DNA of 64,000 bases from an uncultured Lachnospiraceae bacterium (GTDB taxonomy: Bacteria; Bacillota; Clostridia; Lachnospirales; Lachnospiraceae): positions 1 to 64,000 of the forward strand of contig CAJTXP010000012.1 in NCBI GenBank assembly GCA_910583615.1. Reading direction: 5' to 3'. Position numbers and translations under genes: made by a program. Positions 7,414 through 14,371 of this stretch are shown piece after piece. A model generated the notes under the pieces. The model was given only the letters and a program-made list of their open reading frames with translations, was not told the origin of the DNA and did not search any database. Positions within the stretch are counted from its first letter, which is position 1. Each line of letters starts with the position of its first letter.

Positions 7414-8676
7414 ATGCTGTTGATTCAAAATGGACGGGTTGTTGATCCGGTGACGGGAACGGATGAAATAATGGATGTGTTGATTGACGGATCCATGATC
7501 TGCAAGACGGGAAAAGGGCTGTCCGCTCCGGGGGCGGAAGTGATCGATGCGTCAGGTCTGGTGGTGGCGCCGGGCCTTATGGATGCGCATGTGCATTTTC
7601 GGGATCCGGGATTTACTTATAAAGAAGATATCGAGACCGGCGCGCGTGCAGCGGCAAAGGGCGGCTTTACAACTGTTGTCTGCATGGCAAATACAAAGCC
7701 GGCAGTAGACAATCTGGAAACACTGGAATATGTGCAGAAAAAAGGAGAAGCAACGGGCATCCATGTTCTTCAGGCGGCAGCAGTCACCAAAGGGTTGAAA
7801 GGAAAGGAACTGACGGATATGGAAGCGCTGGCGGACGCCGGCGCGCCGGGTTTTACCGACGACGGGATCCCGCTCATGGACGAGAAGCTTTTGCTGGAGG
7901 CGATGGAGAAAGCGAAAGAACTGGGCCTTCCCTTAAGTCTGCACGAAGAGGATCCGCTTCTGATCGAAAGTCCCGGTGTCCATCAGGGAGATGTGTCAAA
8001 GCAGCTTTCGTACGGCGGAGCTCCCAGGGTGTCGGAAGATATAATGGTGGCAAGAGACTGCATGCTTGCACTTCACACCGGGGCCCGCGTCTGTATTCAG
8101 CATATCAGCTCGGCACATTCCGTGGAACTGGTGCGGATGGCAAAAGCGATGGGTGCGGATATTCATGCAGAAGCGACTCCGCATCATTTTACGCTGACAG
8201 ACGAAGCGGTGCTGAAATATGGGACGAATGCACGTATGAATCCGCCGGTCCGGACAGAGACTGACCGGCAGGCGATCATCAGAGGGCTTAAGGACGGGAC
8301 GATCGATATGATTGTAACGGACCATGCCCCCCACAGTGCAGAAGAAAAAGCCCGTCCGCTGTCAGAAGCTCCCAGCGGCATTACAGGGCTTGAGACTTCT
8401 CTGGGACTTGGGCTTTTGTCGCTGGTAGAGCCAGGATATCTGACCCTTCAAAAGCTTATGGAGCTTATGAGCAGAAATCCTGCTGAATTTTATCGGATGA
8501 TCCCCGGGAGCATTGCAGAAGACGCACCGGCTGATCTGATCATTTTTTCCGAGACAGAACGCTGGCGGGTAGAGCAGTTTGCATCAAAAGCCTCAAACAG
8601 CCCGTTTTCTGGCTGGGAACTTCCCGGCAGAGTCTATTATACGATTTGCGCCGGAAAGATCGTGTATAAAGCTTAA
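7414..8676 (+). CDS. pyrC: Dihydroorotase
   Basis: This 420-residue enzyme closes N-carbamoyl-aspartate to dihydroorotate in pyrimidine synthesis. The amidohydrolase signature DAHVHFRDPG supplies the zinc-binding H59 and H61. Further motifs are MANTKPAVDN, the histidine in QHISSAH, and VTDHAPHS near residue 309. Length fits type I bacterial dihydroorotases. The start has AGGAGG nine bases upstream. The gene stands alone, without other pyr genes nearby, and its stop overlaps that of the convergent XRE gene. Confidence 0.95.
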   Translation: MLLIQNGRVVDPVTGTDEIMDVLIDGSMICKTGKGLSAPGAEVIDASGLVVAPGLMDAHVHFRDPGFTYKEDIETGARAAAKGGFTTVVCMANTKPAVDNLETLEYVQKKGEATGIHVLQAAAVTKGLKGKELTDMEALADAGAPGFTDDGIPLMDEKLLLEAMEKAKELGLPLSLHEEDPLLIESPGVHQGDVSKQLSYGGAPRVSEDIMVARDCMLALHTGARVCIQHISSAHSVELVRMAKAMGADIHAEATPHHFTLTDEAVLKYGTNARMNPPVRTETDRQAIIRGLKDGTIDMIVTDHAPHSAEEKARPLSEAPSGITGLETSLGLGLLSLVEPGYLTLQKLMELMSRNPAEFYRMIPGSIAEDAPADLIIFSETERWRVEQFASKASNSPFSGWELPGRVYYTICAGKIVYKA

Positions 8677-9047
8677 CGCGCAGTTTCCTTCTTCTTTTCT
8701 TTGTATTTCAGGAATTCCATATATTCCAGAAGCCTTTCCTGACTCCTGGCCGGTAGTTTGTGGTAGTCCTCCAGAAGCTGCCGGTATCCTTCCGGAAGAG
8801 ATCCAAACGGATCGATGCTGGCAGGATCAGGATGCAGGCCGCGGCAGACCAGCTGATCCAGAGTGATGTGATAATACCCGGCGATACGGCATGCCATTTT
8901 CAGATCAGGCAGACGGTCGCCGGTTTCATAACGGGAGTAAGCCTGAGAAGTCAGATCCAGTTTCTTACCGAGCTCTTTCTGCGTGATTCCCTGATGGTTC
9001 CGAAGTTCTTTCAAAGTTTTTCCAAGATTTATTTCATAATCGGCCAT
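8673..9047 (-). CDS. XRE-family helix-turn-helix regulator
   Basis: This 124-residue protein has an N-terminal HTH_3 domain (about residues 5-62), with KELGKKLDLTSQAYSRYETGDRLPD forming the recognition region, and a charged helical C-terminus. The ATG at 9047 follows AGAGGTG at good spacing; an upstream in-frame ATG lacks a binding site. The terminal stop overlaps that of pyrC. A 10-base inverted repeat at 9117-9168 just upstream may be its operator. Targets are unknown. Confidence 0.85.
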   Translation of the reverse strand: MADYEINLGKTLKELRNHQGITQKELGKKLDLTSQAYSRYETGDRLPDLKMACRIAGYYHITLDQLVCRGLHPDPASIDPFGSLPEGYRQLLEDYHKLPARSQERLLEYMEFLKYKEKKKETAR

Positions 9048-9116
9048 AATACACCTCTTTTTCGGGGATATTATAGCAAGATAAGGTTTCTTCATGTGAA
9101 AATACACCATATTGGA

Positions 9117-9168
9117 AGTATAAAATTCTTATAGTATCAAAAATGAAAATATTAGTTGATTTTATACT
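9117..9168. promoter_or_regulatory. Inverted repeat in divergent promoter region
   Basis: AGTATAAAAT (9117-9126) and ATTTTATACT (9159-9168) form a perfect 10-base inverted repeat across 32 AT-rich bases. It lies between the XRE gene and the small rightward gene. It is a candidate autoregulatory operator. Confidence 0.4.
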
Positions 9169-9204
9169 CCGTATTGAGATAAAATGAAAATGGGGGACGC
9201 GGTT

Positions 9205-9354
9205 ATGAAGAAAAGAATCAGGAGATTATCCATATGGATCCGGATACAGCTGCGGCTTTTCAGGCTTCTCTTCCTGCGTATAAAAAAACCCGCGGATGCG
9301 AAAACGCCGGAAGAGATGCTTGAAGCCATTAAAAAGAAGATAGATTCTAACTGA
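9205..9354 (+). CDS. Small basic hypothetical protein
   Basis: A 49-codon frame encodes an Arg/Lys-rich N-terminus (MKKRIRRLSIWIRIQLRLF) followed by a hydrophilic tail ending KTPEEMLEAIKKKIDSN. An in-frame ATG at 9190 would add five residues. The binding site GGGGGA lies about nine bases before 9205. It converges on the CYTH gene with a short overlap. No family was recognised; an amphipathic membrane-associated peptide is possible. Confidence 0.45.
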   Translation: MKKRIRRLSIWIRIQLRLFRLLFLRIKKPADAKTPEEMLEAIKKKIDSN

Positions 9355-9805
9355 GGGAAGTTCTGCTGAGACTGCTGTTGTGGTATGCAGACGAATTTGT
9401 GACATCTTCCTGGAACCAGGCCGGCGCCTGAAATGAAAGCGCGTCCTCTTCGGTTGGAAACTCTACTTCCGCAAGCATAAGACCTTTTTGAGGAGAAGAA
9501 AAGATGTCCAGTTCAATGGTGTAGGGCGCACAGGGAATCAGGTAACGGCGTTTCCTGATCAGGCAGCCGTCGATCTTGCCTTGCAGGTGCAGATACGATT
9601 CCTTTGTCAATGGGAGATTATATTCTTCCCGCACCATCAGTCCTTTGGATTTGTAAGTCAGCCAGTATGTTTCATCCTGCCTGCGGATCCGGACGACGGG
9701 ATCTGTACAGAGATATCCCTGTTCGATTTCATGGTATGGATATGAGTCCAGATTTTCCGGGGGCGTGTGAACTAAATACTTTCGTTCGATCTCAAGATTT
9801 TTCAT
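9347..9805 (-). CDS. CYTH-domain protein (inorganic triphosphatase-like)
   Basis: This 152-residue protein consists of one CYTH domain, the tunnel fold that binds triphosphates with divalent metal. The N-terminal ExExK motif is seen as EIERKYL (residues 4-10). Further conserved charged strands follow: VRIRRQ, WLTYKSKG, IRKRRYLIP and ELDIF. AGAAAGGA precedes the start. Members cleave inorganic triphosphate or related substrates; the actual substrate here is unknown. Confidence 0.85.
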   Translation of the reverse strand: MKNLEIERKYLVHTPPENLDSYPYHEIEQGYLCTDPVVRIRRQDETYWLTYKSKGLMVREEYNLPLTKESYLHLQGKIDGCLIRKRRYLIPCAPYTIELDIFSSPQKGLMLAEVEFPTEEDALSFQAPAWFQEDVTNSSAYHNSSLSRTSLS

Positions 9806-9896
9806 GGCGTATTCCTTTCTGTTGATATATGTTTTGTAAAGTGTAGCATATTTATGAAAAAAATGATATGATAAAAGAAAAACAGGAGGATGGCAG

Positions 9897-10451
9897 ATGA
9901 GCAGAGTATGTGTGTTTCTTGCAGAGGGATTTGAAGAGATCGAAGGGCTGACCGTAGTAGATATCCTGCGGCGTGCGGGCGTGGATACGCAGACAGTATC
10001 CATAACAGAAGAGAGGATGGTGACCGGGAGCCATAAGATTCCGGTTCGTGCGGACATTTGTCTGAAAGATGCGGATTTTTCCGGGACAGAGATGCTGGTG
10101 CTTCCGGGGGGCATGCCGGGGACTCTGAATCTGGGAGCATGTCATGAACTGACGGAACTTCTGGTGCAGTTTCATAAAGAAGGAAAAAAGGTGGCGGCGA
10201 TCTGTGCGGCGCCGAGTGTTCTTGGAGATCTTGGCGTTCTGAAAGGAAAGAGGGCGGCATGCTATCCGGGCTTTGAGGAGCGCCTTTCGGGTGCGGAGAC
10301 GGTATATGACAAAGTGGCGGTTGACGGAAATGTGACGACCAGCAGGGGAATGGGAACGGCGATTCCGTTTGCGCTGGCGCTTACAGAGCAGCTGGCTTCC
10401 CGGGAAAAAGCAGAAGAGATAAAAAAAGGAATTATTTACGGACATGCCTGA
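9897..10451 (+). CDS. DJ-1/PfpI family protein
   Basis: This 184-residue single-domain protein of the DJ-1/ThiJ/PfpI superfamily has the nucleophile-elbow cysteine in AAICAAPSVLG (about residue 102) and an early conserved glutamate in LAEGFEEIE. It is close to the YajL/DJ-1 type by length and motifs. Members act as chaperones, deglycases or stress proteins; the role here is not determined. AGGAGG precedes the start. Confidence 0.85.
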   Translation: MSRVCVFLAEGFEEIEGLTVVDILRRAGVDTQTVSITEERMVTGSHKIPVRADICLKDADFSGTEMLVLPGGMPGTLNLGACHELTELLVQFHKEGKKVAAICAAPSVLGDLGVLKGKRAACYPGFEERLSGAETVYDKVAVDGNVTTSRGMGTAIPFALALTEQLASREKAEEIKKGIIYGHA

Positions 10452-10497
10452 CATTCGGCATGGAAAAGTAACGGACATTGAACGGCAGAAACTTCCA

Positions 10498-10526
10498 GTA
10501 TGTCCATCCGGTTTTGGAGGATACTA
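10498..10526 (+). promoter_or_regulatory. Candidate sigma-G promoter of the spore protein gene
   Basis: GTATG and GATACTA are separated by 17 bases. This fits the forespore sigma-G consensus (GHATR, then CATWHTA) with one mismatch, and it sits directly before a small acid-soluble spore protein gene. The start point would give a very short leader with GGAGGTG close to its 5' end. Confidence 0.5.
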
Positions 10527-10546
10527 TGGGCATGGAGGTGATAAAC

Positions 10547-10768
10547 ATGTCAAATCAGAACAGCACATCCGGAACGAACAATATGGCAGTACCGGAAGCA
10601 AAAGCAGCTATGAACCGTTTTAAAGAGGAAGTTGCCAGTGAACTCGGCGTTCCGCTGAAAGATGGTTACAATGGTGATCTGACCAGCAGACAGGCAGGTT
10701 CCATCGGCGGAGAGATGGTCAAGAAGATGATCATGAAGCAGGAACAGCAGATGTCTTCCGGCCAGTAA
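10547..10768 (+). CDS. Alpha/beta-type small acid-soluble spore protein
   Basis: This 73-residue protein coats and protects spore DNA. The first conserved block is seen as VPEAKAAMNRFKEEVASELG, with the GPR protease site expected at the Glu-Val-Ala region. The second is DLTSRQAGSIGGEMVKKMI. ATG 10547 has GGAGGTG at the right distance. Its presence shows that the host can sporulate. A terminator follows. Confidence 0.95.
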   Translation: MSNQNSTSGTNNMAVPEAKAAMNRFKEEVASELGVPLKDGYNGDLTSRQAGSIGGEMVKKMIMKQEQQMSSGQ

Positions 10769-10798
10769 GGTCAAAAAACGGTAAAAATAACAAAAACA

Positions 10799-10833
10799 AT
10801 GGGGCTGTCGGGCTAGACAGCCTCATTTTTTTG
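10799..10833 (+). terminator. Intrinsic terminator after the spore protein gene
   Basis: GGGGCTGTC pairs with GACAGCCTC over a six-base loop, followed by seven T. The downstream promoter of tig overlaps its 3' half. Confidence 0.85.
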
Positions 10834-10842
10834 TGTTATACT
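10814..10842 (+). promoter_or_regulatory. Sigma-A promoter of tig, overlapping the terminator
   Basis: TAGACA (five of six consensus bases) and TATACT are separated by 17 bases. The -35 box lies in the loop and descending arm of the preceding terminator. Confidence 0.6.
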
Positions 10843-10912
10843 TTCATAATGTCTATGAGTATGTAAATCAGGGAATACTGATATAAAAATACGAGGAGGA
10901 TATATTCATAAT

Positions 10913-12199
10913 ATGAGCGTACAGGTAGAAAAATTAGAGAAAAACATGGCAAAGCTGACGGTTGAAGTGCCTGCTGAAAAAGTAGAAAAAGCAATTCAGA
11001 CCGTATATCAGAAAGCGAAAAAAAATATCAATATTCCGGGCTTTCGTAAGGGAAAAGCGCCGCGTCAGCTGATCGAAAAGATGTATGGAAAAGAAGTTTT
11101 TTACAATGATGCCATTGATGAGCTTCTCCCGGAAGCATACAGTGAGGCGGTGGATGAGTGCGGGGAAGAACTGGTGTCCCGCCCGAAGATCGACGTTGTT
11201 CAGTTTGAGAGCGGAAAGCCTTTTGTCTTTACCGCAGAAGTTGCTGTAAAACCGGAAGTGACACTTGGCGCGTACAAAGGCGTCCAGGTAGAGAAGGTGC
11301 CGGTTGAGGTGCTGGATGAAGAAGTGGAAGCTGATCTTATGAAGGAACGGGAAGCCAATTCCAGAACCATCACGGTTGATGACCGTGCAGTAGAGGACGG
11401 GGATCTGGTTTCCCTTGATTTCGAAGGTTTTGTGGACGGAGCTCCGTTTGAAGGAGGAAAGGGAGAAAATTATGATCTGACTATTGGCTCCGGTTCCTTT
11501 ATTCCGGGATTTGAAGAGCAGCTTGTAGGAGCTGAAATCGACAGGGAAGTGGAAGTGAATGTGACATTTCCGGAGGAATATCACGCGAAAGAGCTGGCAG
11601 GCAGAGCAGCTGTATTTAAATGCCGTGTGAATTCCATTAAGGTGAAGGAACTTCCGGAAGTAGACGATGAGTTTGCACAGGAGGTTTCTGAATTTGATAC
11701 ACTGGATGAATACAAAGCGGATATCAGGGCAAGACTTCTGAAAGGTAAAGAAGAAGATGCCAGAAAAATGAAAGAAGATGCTGTGATTGAGAAGATAGTT
11801 GCCGATGCCCAGATGGATATTCCGGATGCAATGGTTGAGTTTCAGACGGAACAGCTTATGGAAGACTTTGCACAGCGCATGCAGATGCAGGGAATGTCTC
11901 TCAGCCGGTATTTTCAGTATACCGGCATGACGGCAGAGCAGTATAAAGAGCAGATGAAGCCGAGAGCGCTTCAGAATATTCAGAGCAGACTGGTTCTTGA
12001 AGCAGTCGCCGCAGCCGAGAAGATCGAGATAACGGAAGAAGACATGGATGCGGAGTTCCAGAGAATGGCGGATCTTTATAAGATGGATGTGGAAAAGGTA
12101 AAGGAAATCTTTGCAGAAGACCGTCTGGAGGATATGAAGAAGGATCTTGCGATTCAGAAAGCAATCGATCTGGTAAGAGACGCGGCAGTGGAGGCTTAG
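10913..12199 (+). CDS. tig: Trigger factor
   Basis: This 428-residue ribosome-associated chaperone and peptidyl-prolyl isomerase has an N-terminal ribosome-binding domain with the signature GFRKGKAPRQ (residues 43-52). The FKBP-like PPIase domain (about 150-245) contains GDLVSLDFEGFVDG and a central GSGSFIPGFEEQLVG segment. A long helical C-terminal arm follows. Length is standard. AGGAGGA precedes the ATG. It leads the proteostasis block with clpP, clpX and lon. Confidence 0.97.
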   Translation: MSVQVEKLEKNMAKLTVEVPAEKVEKAIQTVYQKAKKNINIPGFRKGKAPRQLIEKMYGKEVFYNDAIDELLPEAYSEAVDECGEELVSRPKIDVVQFESGKPFVFTAEVAVKPEVTLGAYKGVQVEKVPVEVLDEEVEADLMKEREANSRTITVDDRAVEDGDLVSLDFEGFVDGAPFEGGKGENYDLTIGSGSFIPGFEEQLVGAEIDREVEVNVTFPEEYHAKELAGRAAVFKCRVNSIKVKELPEVDDEFAQEVSEFDTLDEYKADIRARLLKGKEEDARKMKEDAVIEKIVADAQMDIPDAMVEFQTEQLMEDFAQRMQMQGMSLSRYFQYTGMTAEQYKEQMKPRALQNIQSRLVLEAVAAAEKIEITEEDMDAEFQRMADLYKMDVEKVKEIFAEDRLEDMKKDLAIQKAIDLVRDAAVEA

Positions 12200-12204
12200 A
12201 CTCA

Positions 12205-12300
12205 GGAATGCCGCAGCAGGACGCATGCTGCCTGAGATCGTGTAAGACAAGGGGCCCTGTCGGGCCGGGAGGGCATGGCAGGGCAGCTGTGCCCTTTGTC
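12205..12300 (+). other. Hairpin-rich spacer between tig and clpP
   Basis: The 141-base gap holds two potential hairpins: CTCAGG with CCTGAG around 12202-12236, and GACAAGGGGC with GCCCTTTGTC around 12247-12300. Neither has a T run, so they look like transcript-processing or stabilising structures rather than terminators. No CtsR or CIRCE operator was seen. Confidence 0.4.
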
Positions 12301-12340
12301 AGCGAGGGAGTGTTTTCATCATCAGGAGGAGGACAATAAC

Positions 12341-12922
12341 ATGGCACTAGTACCTTACGTCATTGAACAGACCAGCAGAGGAGAGAGAAGTTACGACATC
12401 TACTCCAGACTTTTAAAAGAGAGGATTATATTTCTTGGAGAGGAAGTAAATGAGACGACTGCCAGCCTGGTGGTGGCGCAGCTTTTGTTTCTGGAGTCAG
12501 AGGATCCCGGAAAAGATATTAATCTTTATATTAACAGTCCGGGCGGGTCTGTGACTGCTGGAATGGCAATTTTTGATACGATGAATTACATCAAATGTGA
12601 TGTATCTACGATTTGCATTGGCATGGCGGCAAGCATGGGTGCATTTCTTCTGGCAGGAGGCACAAAAGGCAAGCGCTTTGCCCTGCCAAATGCGGAGATC
12701 ATGATTCATCAGCCTCTGGGAGGTGCAAAGGGGCAGGCAACAGAGATTGAGATTGCCGCAAAGCATATCCTGCGTACCAGGGAAAAGCTGAACAGTATTC
12801 TCGCAGAACGTACGGGTCAGCCGCTGGAAGTAATTGAGCGGGATACAGAGCGGGATAATTATATGACAGCCGACGAGGCAATGGCTTATGGGCTTATTGA
12901 CCAGATTATGGCGAGGCATTAA
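12341..12922 (+). CDS. clpP: ATP-dependent Clp protease proteolytic subunit
   Basis: This 193-residue serine peptidase forms the barrel that works with ClpX. The catalytic triad is visible as S98 (GMAASMG), H123 (MIHQP) and D172 (ERDNYM). ATG 12341 with AGGAGGAGG upstream is chosen over an in-frame ATG at 12275, because it gives the usual MALVPYVIEQ start. clpX follows after 11 bases, so the two are co-transcribed. Confidence 0.97.
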   Translation: MALVPYVIEQTSRGERSYDIYSRLLKERIIFLGEEVNETTASLVVAQLLFLESEDPGKDINLYINSPGGSVTAGMAIFDTMNYIKCDVSTICIGMAASMGAFLLAGGTKGKRFALPNAEIMIHQPLGGAKGQATEIEIAAKHILRTREKLNSILAERTGQPLEVIERDTERDNYMTADEAMAYGLIDQIMARH

Positions 12923-12933
12923 GGGAGAATTAC

Positions 12934-14157
12934 ATGGCTAGAAATGAAATCAGATGTTCTTTTTGCGGCAAGACGGAGAGCCAGGTCTTAAAGCTTCTCA
13001 AAGGACCCAATGGCGTCTACATTTGTGACGCCTGCGTAGAGCTTTGCTCTGAGATCATTGAAGAAGAATTATCAGAAGAAGAGAACATTTTTGATGAAGA
13101 AGAGATCAATCTCTTGAAACCGGAGGAGATTAAACAGTTCCTGGATGATTATGTGATTGGTCAGGAAAACGCCAAAAAGGCGCTCTGCGTTGCCGTATAT
13201 AATCATTATAAAAGGATTCTTGCACAGCCGGATCTGGATGTGGAACTTCAGAAAAGCAATGTTCTTCTGCTTGGACCTACCGGTTCCGGAAAGACACTGC
13301 TGGCGCAGACGCTGGCAAAGATTCTCAATGTGCCGTTTGCGATCGCAGATGCGACAACGCTGACAGAAGCCGGTTATGTAGGTGAAGACGTGGAAAATAT
13401 TCTGCTGAAGATCATTCAGGCGGCGGATTATGACATTGAGCGTGCTCAGAAAGGCATTATTTATATTGATGAAATAGACAAGGTCACCCGAAAATCAGAA
13501 AATCCGTCTATTACCAGAGACGTATCCGGCGAGGGAGTGCAGCAGGCGCTTTTGAAAATTGTAGAAGGAACCATTGCTTCTGTTCCGCCTCAGGGAGGCA
13601 GGAAGCATCCCCATCAGGAACTTCTGCAGATTGATACAACGAATATTCTTTTTATCTGCGGCGGCGCTTTTGAAGGCCTTGACAAGATCATTGAGACCCG
13701 GATGGATCGGGGCTCGATTGGTTTTAATGCGGATATACGGGATAAACGGCGGGAGGATGTGGGAGAGCTTCTGCGCAATGCGCTTCCGGAGGATTTTATC
13801 AAGTTTGGAATGATTCCGGAGTTTATGGGCCGTGTACCAATCGCAGTCTCTCTGGATCCGCTGTCCAGGGATGATATGGTGAGAATTCTGCTGGAGCCGA
13901 AGAATTCCATTATCCGCCAGTACCAGAAACTGTTCGATCTGGACAATGTGGAACTGAAGTTTGACAAGGATGCAGTGGAAGCGATTGCTGATAAAACCAT
14001 ATCCCGTAAGACCGGGGCGAGAGGGCTTCGTTCTATTATGGAAGAGACGATGATGGATCTGATGTTTACGATTCCGTCGGATGATACAATCAAGAGCTGT
14101 ACAATCACGAAGGAATCGGTGGAAGGAACCGGAAAGCCGGTTATAACAAGAAGATAG
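12934..14157 (+). CDS. clpX: ATP-dependent Clp protease ATP-binding subunit ClpX
   Basis: This 407-residue AAA+ unfoldase has an N-terminal zinc-binding domain with C8, C11, C31 and C34. Walker A GPTGSGKT is at 114-121 and Walker B (IIYIDEID) is near 180. The ClpP-docking IGF loop appears in RGSIGFNAD, and a sensor-2 arginine in KTGARGLRS. It delivers tagged substrates to ClpP encoded just upstream. GGGAG precedes the start. Confidence 0.97.
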   Translation: MARNEIRCSFCGKTESQVLKLLKGPNGVYICDACVELCSEIIEEELSEEENIFDEEEINLLKPEEIKQFLDDYVIGQENAKKALCVAVYNHYKRILAQPDLDVELQKSNVLLLGPTGSGKTLLAQTLAKILNVPFAIADATTLTEAGYVGEDVENILLKIIQAADYDIERAQKGIIYIDEIDKVTRKSENPSITRDVSGEGVQQALLKIVEGTIASVPPQGGRKHPHQELLQIDTTNILFICGGAFEGLDKIIETRMDRGSIGFNADIRDKRREDVGELLRNALPEDFIKFGMIPEFMGRVPIAVSLDPLSRDDMVRILLEPKNSIIRQYQKLFDLDNVELKFDKDAVEAIADKTISRKTGARGLRSIMEETMMDLMFTIPSDDTIKSCTITKESVEGTGKPVITRR

Positions 14158-14164
14158 GAAAAAA

Positions 14165-14193
14165 GAGGGGGCCTTTTTTACAGGGTCCCTTTT
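14165..14193 (+). terminator. Probable terminator after clpX
   Basis: GGGGGCC and GGGTCCC can form an imperfect stem (one mismatch and one wobble) followed by TTTT. It is weaker than other terminators in the window. Confidence 0.5.
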
Positions 14194-14209
14194 CGGCATC
14201 TGCCGGAGA

Positions 14210-14352
14210 ATTTTCTGCACAGATGCGGAACTGGAAGCAGACAGCATTTGTGCAGGAAATGCCGGGAAGGATCTCCGGGCGCCGGGCGTACAGCGTACAG
14301 CGTACGGAGATCCTTCCAGACGAAACGGCATTTCCTGCACAAATGCGGAACT
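14210..14352. repeat. Tripartite palindromic repeat between clpX and lon
   Basis: A perfect 21-base inverted repeat (14244-14264 with 14326-14346) is extended inward by a second perfect 13-base pair (GGAAGGATCTCCG at 14265-14277 and its complement at 14305-14317). The loop carries a tandem GTACAGC repeat. A third, direct copy of the outer unit (CTGCACAGATGCGGAACT, 14214-14231) matches 14335-14352 with one difference. This two-direct-plus-one-inverted layout copies that of the element at 5450-5737. The rest of the 214-base gap holds only the terminator before it and the lon ribosome binding site. Confidence 0.7.
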
Positions 14353-14371
14353 ATAATAGAAAGGGGAAGAT

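Noticed and set aside
7414..8676. A pyrimidine operon around pyrC
   Set aside because: Neighbours are a CapA-like protein and an XRE regulator; no other pyr gene or PyrR attenuator is visible.
10934..12250. A 438-codon open frame antisense to tig
   Set aside because: It fully overlaps the well-supported tig gene, has His/Phe/Leu-rich, unrecognisable protein sequence and no ribosome binding site.
12205..12300. CtsR or CIRCE heat-shock operator before clpP
   Set aside because: No GGTCAAA tandem or TTAGCACTC inverted repeat was found; only hairpins.
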